A stretch of 59,913 nt of DNA from Hyphomicrobiales bacterium (GCA_016185205.1 JACPOA010000018.1:1-59913); one strand, 5' to 3'. Positions 1-7,521 are shown, counted from the stretch's first letter. The notes: generated by a model not told the origin, from the sequence alone. A program made the numbers and translations.

Positions 1-96
1 GCGTTGCCCACAAGCCCCACAAGGCCAAAAACAGCACAAACAGAAGCGGACAAATGATGTGCTACCAAAACCGGACAACTTGATTAGCTACCGACA
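1..96. mobile_element. Putative terminus of an IS21-like insertion sequence
   Basis: The DNA before position 97 does not belong to the terminase frame (stop at 85-87) and ends in CA exactly where terminase homology begins. Two imperfect direct repeats of about 20 bp (GGACAAATGATGTGCTACC from about 50 and GGACAACTTGATTAGCTACC from about 73) lie just inside this end. Subterminal repeats and a 5'-TG...CA-3' end are typical of IS21-family elements. No transposase is visible, since the rest of the element would lie left of the window. The assignment is inference from the end structure only. Confidence 0.45.
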
Positions 97-279
97 CTCT
101 ACGAGCAGGGCCGCGTCAGACACGCAGGGCAATTTCCGGCGCTGGAGGACGAGATGTGCGACTTCGGACTCGACGGTCTGTCGTCCGGCCGCTCGCCCGA
201 CCGCCTCGACGCGCTGGTGTGGGCGGTGACGGCGCTGACGTTTGGGGCGCGGGGCGAGCCGCGGGTGCGGGGGTTGTAA
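97..279 (+). pseudogene. Terminase large subunit, 3' fragment
   Basis: An open frame of 60 codons without a start reads LYEQGRVRHAGQFPALEDEM and continues through SPDRLDALVWAVTAL to a TAA stop. This is the usual C-terminus of phage/GTA terminase large subunits (the packaging ATPase/nuclease), including the conserved SPDRxDALVWA motif. The upstream part is missing from the window and the fragment abuts a probable IS end, so it is either the 3' end of an IS-interrupted terminase or one of the duplicated 3' ends common in this region. A second, shorter copy of the same tail is at 2716-2784. Confidence 0.75.
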
Positions 280-458
280 GGCGTGCAAAGTAACGCACTT
301 GGACGTCTAAGCGTTGATTTAAGGCTGCTAGGCCAATGGGCTTGAAGGAGGTCAAAGATTGTGCCAATAACAGTGACAACTCGCAGGACAAGAAAGTTAA
401 TATAATCAAAAAAGACAAATAATAACAATAAGATAAAACAATAAAAAAGGGACGAGAT

Positions 459-1694
459 ATGGCTACATATCGGCGGACTCACCCATGGCTCACATTTGCA
501 CTCAATACGGAAAAAGCGCCGGGCCGATTGTGGCTCGCGCTGGGTGAAGCACGATCAAAGTGCGACCATTTGGCGGGCATACCGCTAAAGCCGAACATCG
601 CCATGAAACTTCACGAAGTCTATTTGGCAAAGGGCGTCCATGCGACCGCCGCTATCGAGGGCAACACGCTCAATCAGCAACAAGTCTTAGAAAGAATTGA
701 GGGCAAGGGCCAGCTACCTCAGTCCCAAGAATATCTAGGCAAAGAAATTGACAATATCTTGGACGCTGCGAACGGCATAATGGATCGAGTGTCCAAGAGG
801 GGCTTCACCCCAATCACAGTTGACGATATAGAAAACTATAATGCGACGATCCTTCGCGGATTAGAATTAGAAGAATATGTCGAGCCGGGTAAAACCCGCA
901 AAATTGACGTAGGAGTTATGGACTATAAGGCCCCAGCTGCTGCGGAAAGCGACGAATTGCTAAGAAGACTTTGCGAGTGGCTTAACAGCACCGATTTTAA
1001 ACCGCCGAATGAGGACGATTCGATCGTCTCGGGTATCATAAAAGCGATCGTGGCGCACATTTATATTGCGTGGATTCATCCATTTGGAGATGGCAACGGA
1101 AGGACCGCACGACTGTTAGAGGTACGCTTCCTAATGGAAGCTGGCGTACCGTCGGCAGCAGTTCATCTTCTCAGCAATCATTACAACATCACACGTTCTG
1201 ACTATTATCGGCGCCTATCCGAGGCATCGAAAAATGGTGGAGATCTCAATAATTTTTTCCAATATGCGGTTCGAGGATTCGTAGACCAACTGCGCCAGCA
1301 GTTACGTGTTGTGAAATATCAGCAATGGGAATTGGCCTGGGAAAGTTATGTGTATGAAAAATTCGGTGAGAAGCGAACAAGCACAACTCGACGGCAGCTG
1401 GCTTTAATTCTGGCGTTGAGCGAAAAAAATAAACCAGTCGCACGATCTGAGTTGCGACGGATAAATCCAAAAGTTGCCGAATTGTATGCTGGCAAGACTT
1501 CTAAGACGCTTTCACGTGACCTCAATGCCTTACGCAAGAGAAAGCTCATATCGGTTTTGCCAGAAGGCATTCGCCCGAACAAAGAAATAATTCTAGCATT
1601 TCTTCCGGATGCAAGGGCTGGAGGGCTTGAAGCACAATTGAAGGAATCGGCCGCGCTGATCGACGAAGCTGGCCAATTGATCTTTGGTTTTTAA
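459..1694 (+). CDS. Fic family protein (probable AMPylase)
   Basis: This 411-residue protein carries the Fic core motif HPFGDGNGRTAR (around residues 208-219), in which the His is the catalytic base and the Gly/Asn/Arg residues bind the nucleotide phosphates. Upstream, TAAIEGN (around residues 63-69) fits the inhibitory motif (S/T)xxxE(G/N) placed N-terminal to the core, as in class II self-inhibited Fic proteins. The C-terminal part looks like a winged-helix DNA-binding region. Such proteins transfer AMP or another nucleotide phosphate group to a target protein. The gene and its 180-bp leader are much richer in A and T than the neighbours, which suggests recent acquisition. It sits between a terminase fragment and a broken monooxygenase-like gene, so it looks like cargo rather than a particle component. 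Confidence 0.93.
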   Translation: MATYRRTHPWLTFALNTEKAPGRLWLALGEARSKCDHLAGIPLKPNIAMKLHEVYLAKGVHATAAIEGNTLNQQQVLERIEGKGQLPQSQEYLGKEIDNILDAANGIMDRVSKRGFTPITVDDIENYNATILRGLELEEYVEPGKTRKIDVGVMDYKAPAAAESDELLRRLCEWLNSTDFKPPNEDDSIVSGIIKAIVAHIYIAWIHPFGDGNGRTARLLEVRFLMEAGVPSAAVHLLSNHYNITRSDYYRRLSEASKNGGDLNNFFQYAVRGFVDQLRQQLRVVKYQQWELAWESYVYEKFGEKRTSTTRRQLALILALSEKNKPVARSELRRINPKVAELYAGKTSKTLSRDLNALRKRKLISVLPEGIRPNKEIILAFLPDARAGGLEAQLKESAALIDEAGQLIFGF

Positions 1695-1807
1695 GGTAAC
1701 CGTTTGTTCGGCATCATTCCTCCCAAAAGAGGGCCCGCCATCGGCCGCGCTGGTGCGCGCGGAAAACCTCTGGCGAGGCGGCTTTAGCGCACCAAACGTC
1801 GTCGGAT

Positions 1808-2151
1808 TTATCCCCGCTTCTTGCGCTTACCCGCTTTCACCTTGCCGCGCGGGTTCTTCTTCGCCGCCGTCGAGGCCTTAAGCTTGACCACCGTTTCGCC
1901 CGACACCGGATCGGTGACGCCGAGCCCGCCGCCGAGATCCTCGAGATGCTCGCGCAGGCCGTCGAGCAGGCCGATCATCTGCGGCCGCGCATTGACCAGT
2001 CTGGCGAAGTTCGCCCATTCGCCGATCACGCAAAACGTATGCTCGCCGGTGCGCACCAGCGCGCCGCCGCGAAAGCCCTTGAAGCCGGTGCGGGCGTCGC
2101 GATGCGCCGCAATGAATCTCTGCTCGTGGCCCGATTTGACGCGGAACCGCA
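1808..2151 (-). pseudogene. ABM-like (dimeric alpha-beta barrel) protein, copy 1, 5' end missing
   Basis: On the minus strand the frame reads RFRVKSGHEQRFIAAHRDAR, then FCVIGEWANFARLVNARPQM, and a Lys/Arg-rich tail ending KRKKRG. The fold resembles small antibiotic-biosynthesis-monooxygenase-type (dimeric ferredoxin-like) domains. The native start seen in copy 3 (MTAFNIV) is absent: homology stops after the codons for RFRV at about 2151, where unrelated toxin-fragment DNA begins. Copies 1 and 2 resemble each other more than copy 3 (KSGHEQRF against KPGHEQKF) and break at the same base, so they probably share one ancestral junction. The family assignment is tentative; the truncation is clear. 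Confidence 0.65.
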
Positions 2152-2153
2152 AA

Positions 2154-2294
2154 ATGACTCCCGAACAGGCGCAATCTTTGTTGAAGGCCATTCGTGAGTC
2201 GTCTGAGCCACGCATCAGCAATTATAATAAGAGCATTCGAATGCTTCAGTTTTTGTATCGTCTACGCACTGGCGTTTTCCGGGGAAATGAATAG
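2154..2294 (+). pseudogene. Orphan toxin C-terminal remnant (HHFVP-type toxin tail)
   Basis: This 46-residue frame (MTPEQAQSLLKAIRESSEPR... to RGNE) aligns with the last 45 or so residues of the toxin at 14419-15051 (MTTEQAREFVRKIFDSSDPR...). Only the tail of the toxin is present, directly joined to the broken 5' side of the monooxygenase-like gene. It overlaps by a few bases the start of an immunity gene whose homologue follows the intact toxin at 15070. It is a displaced toxin tail that kept its immunity partner, as seen in CdiA, Rhs and MafB systems. Confidence 0.68.
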
Positions 2295-2697
2295 GATACG
2301 AAACGTGACAATCGACAAACAGGAAAGAGAGTGGGAGCTAATTTACAGCGAGATCGGCCGGACGCTTGAGCGATTCGGTAAGGATGATGCCTTTGGGAAA
2401 GGTGATTATTTGCTTGTGGACGACAATTGGGGAAACCACCAGCAGAAGATCGAGGTTCAAAATCTAGGTCTGATCAAGCCGCAGATCATTAAATTGCTTC
2501 AAAAAATCCTGGCTCCCTATCCTGATTGGGAAATTGTGGTTGCGATTGACGTTCCCAAACATGAGGCTGATTGGCCAGCGATGGGGCTGATTATTCGTAA
2601 TAACGAGATTATCGACGGATTGCAGCGCCAGTATTTTCCGACAGAACTTCAAAATATCCAATACGAAGGGAGCAGGCGCGGCACTGATCGCGATTAG
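2287..2697 (+). CDS. Putative immunity protein, partner of the HHFVP-type toxin
   Basis: This 136-residue soluble protein is clearly homologous to the protein at 15070-15468. Both share a GDYLLVDDNWG / GDYLVVDDNYG block, a W-E-I-V-A-x-D-V-P segment and the C-terminal block EIIDGLQRQYFP. I chose the ATG at 2287 because it overlaps the stop of the preceding toxin remnant and leaves only the conserved region; a longer frame from 2194 would read back through toxin DNA. Presence immediately after a toxin C-terminus in two places supports an immunity role. Its partner toxin here is only a remnant, so it would now protect against the toxin made elsewhere in the locus or by relatives. Confidence 0.72.
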   Translation: MNRIRNVTIDKQEREWELIYSEIGRTLERFGKDDAFGKGDYLLVDDNWGNHQQKIEVQNLGLIKPQIIKLLQKILAPYPDWEIVVAIDVPKHEADWPAMGLIIRNNEIIDGLQRQYFPTELQNIQYEGSRRGTDRD

Positions 2698-2715
2698 CCT
2701 GTGCGCTCGCTTAAT

Positions 2716-2784
2716 GCGCCGGTGTGGGCAGTGACGGCGATCACTTTCGGCGCGCGGGGCGAGCTGCGGCTGAGAGAATATTAA
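2716..2784 (+). pseudogene. Terminase large subunit, second copy of the extreme 3' end
   Basis: In frame, this stretch reads APVWAVTAITFGARGELRLR followed by two residues and a stop. It matches the end of the terminase tail at 97-279 (ALVWAVTALTFGARGEPRVR). It follows the immunity gene directly and is followed four bases later by the stop of monooxygenase-like copy 2. The cassette is therefore bounded by duplicated terminase-end DNA. Confidence 0.75.
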
Positions 2785-2788
2785 AGTG

Positions 2789-3132
2789 CTACCCCCGCTT
2801 CTTGCGTTTCGCTTTCTTCGCCTTGCCGCGCGGGTTCTTCTTCGCCGCCGACGACGCCGGCAGCTTGACCACCATTTCGCCCGACACCGGATCGGTGACG
2901 CCGAGCCCGCCGCCGAGGTCCTCGAGATGCTCGCGCAGGCCGTCGAGCAGGCCGATCATCTGCGGCCGCGCCGTGACCAGCTTGGCGAAGCTCGCCCATT
3001 CGCCGATCACGCAAAACGTATGCTCGCCGGTGCGCACCAGCGCGCCGCCGCGAAAGCCCTTGAAGCCGGTGCGGGCGTCGCGATGCGCCGCAATGAATCT
3101 CTGCTCGTGGCCCGATTTGACGCGGAACCGCA
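2789..3132 (-). pseudogene. ABM-like protein, copy 2, 5' end missing
   Basis: This is nearly the same sequence as copy 1: RFRVKSGHEQRFIAAHRDAR through a GEWASFAKLVTARPQM segment to a Lys-rich tail ending KRKKRG. As in copy 1, homology ends just inside the native 5' end, after the bases GCGGAACCGCA on the plus strand. Here the DNA beyond is the linker of an RNase A-like toxin. The gene converges on the terminase-tail copy, which suggests the ancestral order terminase(+), this gene(-), portal(+). Confidence 0.68.
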
Positions 3133-3133
3133 G

Positions 3134-3742
3134 GGTAGTTCGGAAGGCGGGCGGTGGACGAGCGAGGGTGGGGGAGCGGGCGACGGAACGTCGCATCAAG
3201 GCACAGGGGACGAGCCGGCGGCCGGCAGCGGCCGCAGCGACCCGCGCGTGTTGTCGGATGCGACGCCATACAATTATTACAAACCGGGCGCGCAGCTTGC
3301 GCAGAACGAACCGCAAAAGCAATACAGCGTCAATTTAGCCGAAGAGGAACGGCGCGGCGGACATACGCTTCGGGACCATGTTGGCAAAACCGATGAAGAG
3401 CTAATGGCGGTCATGCGTACCGACCGCGGTGACGCCGGTATTTTTGGCTATGTGCGTCAACGCCAAGGCTCGTTTGAATCACAGGAGTCCGCAAACGACT
3501 TTGTGAACCGCACTTTGGAACAGAACAAATCGCTTGTTGATGAAGTGGCTAGCGGTAACAAAGAGAAGGATTTCGCTACTGCCCGGTTCGGGTATATTAC
3601 TGGTCGAGAAGCATACCGGCCACCAAATGAATATGCTCAGCCCTATCTGCGCAATACATATGGTGTGGGCGTTGGAATTATACACGACCCGAGTTCGGTT
3701 CGCGGATACAGGGTCTACACCGCGTATCCCCGAAATGATTAG
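3134..3742 (+). CDS. Orphan polymorphic toxin C-terminus, CdiA RNase A-like domain
   Basis: The coding frame starts without a start codon of its own at a GSSEGGRWT linker, the same motif (EGGQWT) that joins the delivery and toxin parts in the toxins at 6966, 14419 and 15842. The C-terminal 130 or so residues contain LAEEERRGGHTLRDHVGKTD, a middle block with TLEQNKSLVDE, and the terminal YRVYTAYP. This pattern matches the bacterial CdiA-CT RNase A family, in which the His of the GGHT...HVGKT block is catalytic. The N-terminal delivery part is absent, replaced by monooxygenase-like copy 2 in antisense. It could be translated from an upstream in-frame start within that antisense DNA. An immunity gene follows after 19 bp. 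Confidence 0.78.
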   Translation, partial: GSSEGGRWTSEGGGAGDGTSHQGTGDEPAAGSGRSDPRVLSDATPYNYYKPGAQLAQNEPQKQYSVNLAEEERRGGHTLRDHVGKTDEELMAVMRTDRGDAGIFGYVRQRQGSFESQESANDFVNRTLEQNKSLVDEVASGNKEKDFATARFGYITGREAYRPPNEYAQPYLRNTYGVGVGIIHDPSSVRGYRVYTAYPRND

Positions 3743-3761
3743 CAAAAAGGAGCATTCCACA

Positions 3762-4055
3762 ATGTTAGCTCCCAAAGAACTGAAGCGCTTCGCCATTGGA
3801 TTTATCCAAGGCAGCAGCGCTGACTACTCGTCTGCGCAACAGTGGATCGACGCAGCGATAGGGCAACTCAACGTCACGGAAAAGCGCGCTCTAAAGAAAT
3901 ATCTCGACGATCTTCTGGCCGGAAATCCCGCCGAAGCCATGTTGCAGCGCATCTGGAACGACACGCCGGCAGATTATTACATGACAGCACACGGCAGCGT
4001 GCGGGGGTTTTTCAAAATGATCAGCGAGACAATTGCAAGGCAGCTGTCGCGTTGA
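3762..4055 (+). CDS. Putative immunity protein for the RNase A-like toxin
   Basis: This 97-residue, mostly helical, soluble protein (MLAPKELKRFAIGFIQGSSA...) has a good ribosome binding site (AAGGAG) before its ATG. Its position right after an RNase A-like toxin C-terminus, its small size and lack of other recognisable domains all fit an immunity protein that binds and blocks the toxin. I do not recognise a named immunity family. It is followed by a duplicated piece of the portal gene start, so the toxin/immunity pair forms one cassette. Confidence 0.65.
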   Translation: MLAPKELKRFAIGFIQGSSADYSSAQQWIDAAIGQLNVTEKRALKKYLDDLLAGNPAEAMLQRIWNDTPADYYMTAHGSVRGFFKMISETIARQLSR

Positions 4056-4077
4056 GTCCTAGAGTAAGTTAATCAAT

Positions 4078-4229
4078 CGGATCATCGGGTCGTGCCACAT
4101 CACAGCGGCCCGGATGATGACAGGACAACCATGCTCGTTCGTCTCAAATCCATGCTCCGACCGCCAGGACGCAAAGTCTCGTCGCCCGCACGCCTGATCG
4201 CCATCGAGCGTTGCGGGCGGGCACGCTAG
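4078..4229 (+). pseudogene. Portal gene, duplicated 5' end and leader
   Basis: From the leader GGATCATCGGGTCG onward this stretch repeats the DNA before and inside the portal gene. An ATG at 4131 opens a 32-codon frame, MLVRLKSMLRPPGRK...ARLIAIERCGRAR, then a stop. The portal at 4612 begins MFDRLKSLLRAPEHK...ARLIAIESGGRAR. This is the only place where a structural gene's 5' rather than 3' end is duplicated next to a cassette. Confidence 0.8.
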
Positions 4230-4239
4230 GTTCAGCGCG

Positions 4240-4484
4240 CTACCCCCGCTTCTTGTGTTTGCCCGCTTTCGCCTTGCCGCGCGGCTTCGTCTTCGCCGCC
4301 GTGCATTGACCAGCTTGGCGAAGTTCGCCCATTCGCCGATGACGCAAAACGTATGCTCGCCGGTGCGCACCAGCGCGCCGCCGCGAAAGCCCTTGAAGCC
4401 GGCGCGGGCGTCGCGATGCGCCGCAATGAATTTCTGCTCATGGCCCGGTTTGACGCGGAACCGCACAATATTGAATGCCGTCAT
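4240..4484 (-). pseudogene. ABM-like protein, copy 3, native start but internal frameshifting deletion
   Basis: This copy keeps the native start MTAFNIVRFRVKPGHEQKF with a good AGGAGGG ribosome binding site, and continues to GEWANFAKLVNAR. About 120 bases present in copies 1 and 2 are then missing, and the Lys-rich tail is out of frame (the span from ATG to the original stop at 4240-4242 is 245 bases). All three copies are therefore broken. It lies just upstream of and opposite to the portal gene. Confidence 0.7.
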
Positions 4485-4611
4485 GTCGCCCTCCTGACGA
4501 TGGGGACATGAAAACTGCGCGGTTTTTCGAGCGCGCGCAAGACAGGACCACTCCATCGGGATCATCGGGTCGCGCCACTTTCGCGCGCGCCCTCGCGACG
4601 ACAGGAAACCC

Positions 4612-5811
4612 ATGTTCGATCGTCTCAAATCGCTGCTCCGCGCGCCGGAGCATAAAGCCTCCCGCACCGCGCGGCTGATCGCCATCGAGAGCGGCGGGCG
4701 CGCGCGCTGGACGCCGCGCGATTATGCGGCGCTGGCGCGCGAGGGCTACGCGCGCAACGCCATCGTCTATCGCGCGGTGCGGCTGGTCGCCGAGAGCGTC
4801 GGCGCGCTCAGCTTCGTGCTGTACGAGGGCGCCGCCGAGCTTGGCGCGCATCCGCTGCTCGACCTGATGGCGCGGCCGAACCCGCGCCAGGACGGCGCCT
4901 CGTTCCTGGAGGCGGTCTCATCGCATCTTCTGCTTGCCGGCAATGCCTATATCGAGGCGGTCGCCTTGCAAGGTTCTTTGGCCGGCGAGGGCGCCGCACA
5001 GGTGCGCGAGCTGTACGCGCTGCGGCCCGACCGCATGAAGGTGGTGCCGGGGCCGGACGGCTGGCCGCAGGCGTTCGAATACACCGTCGCCGCGCAGACC
5101 GTGCGCTTCGAACAGAGCGCGGTACTGCCGCCGATTTTGCAGCTCACACTGTTCAATCCGCTCGACGATTACTACGGGCTCAGCCCCTTGGAAGCCGCCG
5201 CCGTCGCGGTCGACACCCACAACGCGGCGGCGAGCTGGAACAAGGCGCTGCTCGACAACGCGGCGCGCCCAAGCGGCGCGCTGGTCTATGGCGGGCCGGA
5301 AGGCTCGGTGCTGTCGGACGCGCAGTTCGAACGGCTCAAGAAGGAACTCGCCAACCAGTATCAGGGCGTCGGCAATGCCGGGCGGCCGATGGTGCTGGAA
5401 GGCGGGCTCGATTGGAAGGCGATGTCGTTCACGCCCAAGGACATGGACTTCATGGAAGCCAAGCATTCGGCGGCGCGCGAGATCGCGCTCGCCTTCGGGG
5501 TGCCGCCCATGCTGCTCGCCATCCCCGGCGACAACACCTATTCGAATTACCAGGAAGCCAACCGCGTGTTCTGGCGGCAGACCGTGCTGCCCTTGGCCTC
5601 CCGCATCGGCGGTGCGCTGACGCAGTGGCTGGCGCCCGCCTTCGGCGCGGGCTTAACGCTCGCCGTCGACACCGACCGCATCGAGGCGCTCGGTCCCGAC
5701 CGCGCCGCGCTGTGGGAGCGCGTCACCAAGGCGCCGTTCCTCACCGTCAACGAGAAGCGCGCCGCCACCGGTTATGGGGCGGTGCAGGGCGGGGATTCGT
5801 TCGGCGGTTAG
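4612..5811 (+). CDS. Phage/GTA portal protein (HK97 family)
   Basis: This 399-residue protein matches the length and sequence pattern of HK97-type portals and of RcGTA g3. The portal ring at the capsid vertex is the entry point for packaged DNA and the docking site for terminase and tail. Recognisable are the N-terminal YARNAIVYRAVRLVAESVG stretch, the LMARPNPRQ segment, the DYYGLSPLEAA motif and the C-terminal TYSNYQEANRVFWRQTVLPL block. A ribosome binding site (AGGAAA) precedes the ATG. It starts the uninterrupted block portal, two small genes, protease. A partial copy of its start lies 480 bp upstream. Confidence 0.95.
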   Translation: MFDRLKSLLRAPEHKASRTARLIAIESGGRARWTPRDYAALAREGYARNAIVYRAVRLVAESVGALSFVLYEGAAELGAHPLLDLMARPNPRQDGASFLEAVSSHLLLAGNAYIEAVALQGSLAGEGAAQVRELYALRPDRMKVVPGPDGWPQAFEYTVAAQTVRFEQSAVLPPILQLTLFNPLDDYYGLSPLEAAAVAVDTHNAAASWNKALLDNAARPSGALVYGGPEGSVLSDAQFERLKKELANQYQGVGNAGRPMVLEGGLDWKAMSFTPKDMDFMEAKHSAAREIALAFGVPPMLLAIPGDNTYSNYQEANRVFWRQTVLPLASRIGGALTQWLAPAFGAGLTLAVDTDRIEALGPDRAALWERVTKAPFLTVNEKRAATGYGAVQGGDSFGG

Positions 5812-5816
5812 CTGCC

Positions 5817-6002
5817 ATGCCCGACCTCATTCAAACCTTCACGGAGCGCGGCGATCTCGCGCATCTGGCGCTGCTGCTGTGGGCGACATCGGCGAGCGCG
5901 CTCGCCGCATTCGCGCTGCGTGAACTCACCGCCGCCAGCCGGCGCTTCGACGATTTCGTGCGCGAACTCGCGCGCTTCAACGAGCATTTCGGAGGGAAGT
6001 AA
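5817..6002 (+). CDS. Small membrane-associated protein after portal (g3.5-like position)
   Basis: A 61-residue protein (MPDLIQTFTERGDLAHLALL...) with one hydrophobic segment (about residues 15-33) and an amphipathic helical C-terminus. It begins six bases after the portal stop and its TAA overlaps the next ATG, so it is translated with its neighbours. RcGTA-like clusters often carry a small gene (g3.5) between portal and protease; function is unknown. Confidence 0.75.
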   Translation: MPDLIQTFTERGDLAHLALLLWATSASALAAFALRELTAASRRFDDFVRELARFNEHFGGK

Positions 6003-6169
6003 TGGATAGCCTGCACACCGTGCTGCGCTCGCTGCGCAGCGAGACCAAGAGCCGGCGCGATCACCTCGACGTGTTCCGCGAATTCCTCGACCACCTCGAC
6101 CGCGCCGCGCGGCGCAGGACGACGGAGAAGTCGGCCAAGCCGGGCAAGCCCAAACGCGGCAAGCGCTAA
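6002..6169 (+). CDS. Small basic protein of unknown function
   Basis: A 55-residue frame (MDSLHTVLRSLRSETKSRRD... ending KPKRGKR) whose ATG overlaps the preceding stop (TAATG). It is helical with a Lys/Arg-rich C-terminus. Tight coupling and its position suggest a real head-assembly accessory gene; I do not recognise a family. Confidence 0.6.
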   Translation: MDSLHTVLRSLRSETKSRRDHLDVFREFLDHLDRAARRRTTEKSAKPGKPKRGKR

Positions 6170-6175
6170 GGCTTT

Positions 6176-6300
6176 CTGTCCCGGACGCGGTGCAGCGCGC
6201 TAGCGGTGCACCGCAGATCCGGGACCATCGCAAACTCCGAACTCGTAATGGTCCCGGGTCTGCATCGCAGCGTTTCACGCTGCGCTGCGCCCGGGACACG
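6176..6300. repeat. Extragenic palindromic repeat
   Basis: The spacer between the small genes and the protease contains complementary arms (TGTCCCGGACGCGGTGCAGC near the left, TGCGCCCGGGACACG near the right) and internal inverted pieces. It resembles the dispersed palindromic repeats of Bradyrhizobium-type genomes. No reading frame of its own is supported. Confidence 0.6.
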
Positions 6301-6317
6301 TATGTCAGGGCAGGGCC

Positions 6318-6959
6318 ATGCTCGCACCCAACACCGAACCGACCGTCGCTTCCGTATTCGCGCCGCGCACCACCATCGATGCCGACGGCACGGTGGAAGG
6401 CTATGCCAGCCTGTTCGGCGAGATCGACCAGGCGCGCGACATGGTCGTGCGCGGGGCTTTCGCAGGCACGCTGGCCGCGCGCGGCGTGCATCGCATCCCG
6501 ATGCTGTTTCAGCACGACCCGTCCGAGCCGGTCGGCGTCTGGCTCGAGCTGCGCGAGGACCATCGCGGCCTGTTGGCGCGCGGCCGGCTGATCCCGGAGG
6601 TGGCGCGCGCGCGTGAACTGCTCTCACTGTTGCGGGCCGGCGCCATCGACGGACTGTCGATCGGCTTTCGCACCGTCAAGGGCAACATCGATCCGCGCAG
6701 CCGCGTGCGCCGGCTGCTGGCGGTCGAGCTGTGGGAGATTTCCATCGTCACCTTTCCGCTGCTGGCGGGAGCGCGCGTGCGCGCGGTGAAGCAGGCGTCC
6801 TCCCCGCCGCGGCTGTCACATGCGCGCACGCGCGCCGAGCGGGACTGGGCGACGATGTTCGGCGCGCCGTGCGCGGTCGATCTGCCGGCGTCGCTGACGC
6901 GCCGGCGACAGCCGGTCATCGGCAGGCCGGGCCGCATCAAGGCTTGGCGGCAGGCGTGA
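6318..6959 (+). CDS. HK97-family prohead protease
   Basis: This 213-residue protein belongs to the S78-type prohead proteases that trim the capsid protein's scaffold during head maturation (RcGTA g4 position). The catalytic His lies in FQHDPSEPVG (about residue 57) and the Ser in DGLSIGF (about residue 112); LWEISIVTFPLLAGARV follows. The last 60 or so residues form a basic tail (SHARTRAERDW..., RPGRIKAWRQ). That tail is duplicated at 8348-8629 on the far side of a toxin/immunity cassette. Normally the capsid gene follows immediately; here it is 6 kb away because of accessory insertions. Confidence 0.93.
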   Translation: MLAPNTEPTVASVFAPRTTIDADGTVEGYASLFGEIDQARDMVVRGAFAGTLAARGVHRIPMLFQHDPSEPVGVWLELREDHRGLLARGRLIPEVARARELLSLLRAGAIDGLSIGFRTVKGNIDPRSRVRRLLAVELWEISIVTFPLLAGARVRAVKQASSPPRLSHARTRAERDWATMFGAPCAVDLPASLTRRRQPVIGRPGRIKAWRQA

Positions 6960-6965
6960 CCGACG

Positions 6966-7521
6966 ATGTTGTCCGCCGACCCCGATATCCGCCGGATCAT
7001 GGCGCTGCGCGCCATCGAGTCCGGCCTGCTGCGCTTGCGATGGCTGGCCGCCGCCACGCGCTTCGAGATAGCCATGCGCCGGCACGACCGCGCGCTGAAG
7101 CTTGCGTACAAATACGGGTTCAATCCGAACCAGCCGCGCGTGCCGCGTGGCCAGCCGGAAGGCGGGCAGTGGGCCGGTGACGGTAGCTCGTCAGATAGCA
7201 CTAGCCTATCGCGACTCGCCGATGTCTCTGGAGGAATTACAACAGGGAGTTTCGACGCCGGGGCTCGGTTATGATATTCATCACGTCGTTGAACAGACCC
7301 AGGCTGAGAATGACGGCTTTCCGAGAGAGTTTATCGACGCTCCGGAAAATCTAGTGCGAATTCCGAGAATGAAACATTGGGAAATCAATGCGTGGTACCA
7401 GACGAAGAATTCTGAATATGATTGGCAAACGCCGCGTGAATATTTGAGCGGTAGGAACTGGGATGTACGCAGTGCGGTCGGCCTTGAAGCCCTGAGGATC
7501 CACGGAGTGCTCAAGCCATGA
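6966..7521 (+). pseudogene. Polymorphic toxin with HHVVEQ-type nuclease-like C-terminus, frameshifted
   Basis: The N-terminal part (from MLSADPDIRRIMALRAIESG) ends in the linker NPNQPRVPRGQPEGGQWAGDG. The C-terminal part lies in the next frame and contains GYDIHHVVEQTQAENDGFPR, ENLVRIPRMKHWEINAWYQT and a terminal ALRIHGVLKP. The HH plus ENLVRIP/KHWEIN pattern resembles HNH-like (GHH-type) polymorphic-toxin nucleases. The two parts need a +1 shift between about 7190 and 7225, after the linker. Without it the N-terminal frame stops at 7274. Either a base was lost, inactivating the toxin, or a frameshift is used. The toxin stop overlaps the start of the DUF2019 gene (ATGA), so the pair was built as one translational unit. 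Confidence 0.72.
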
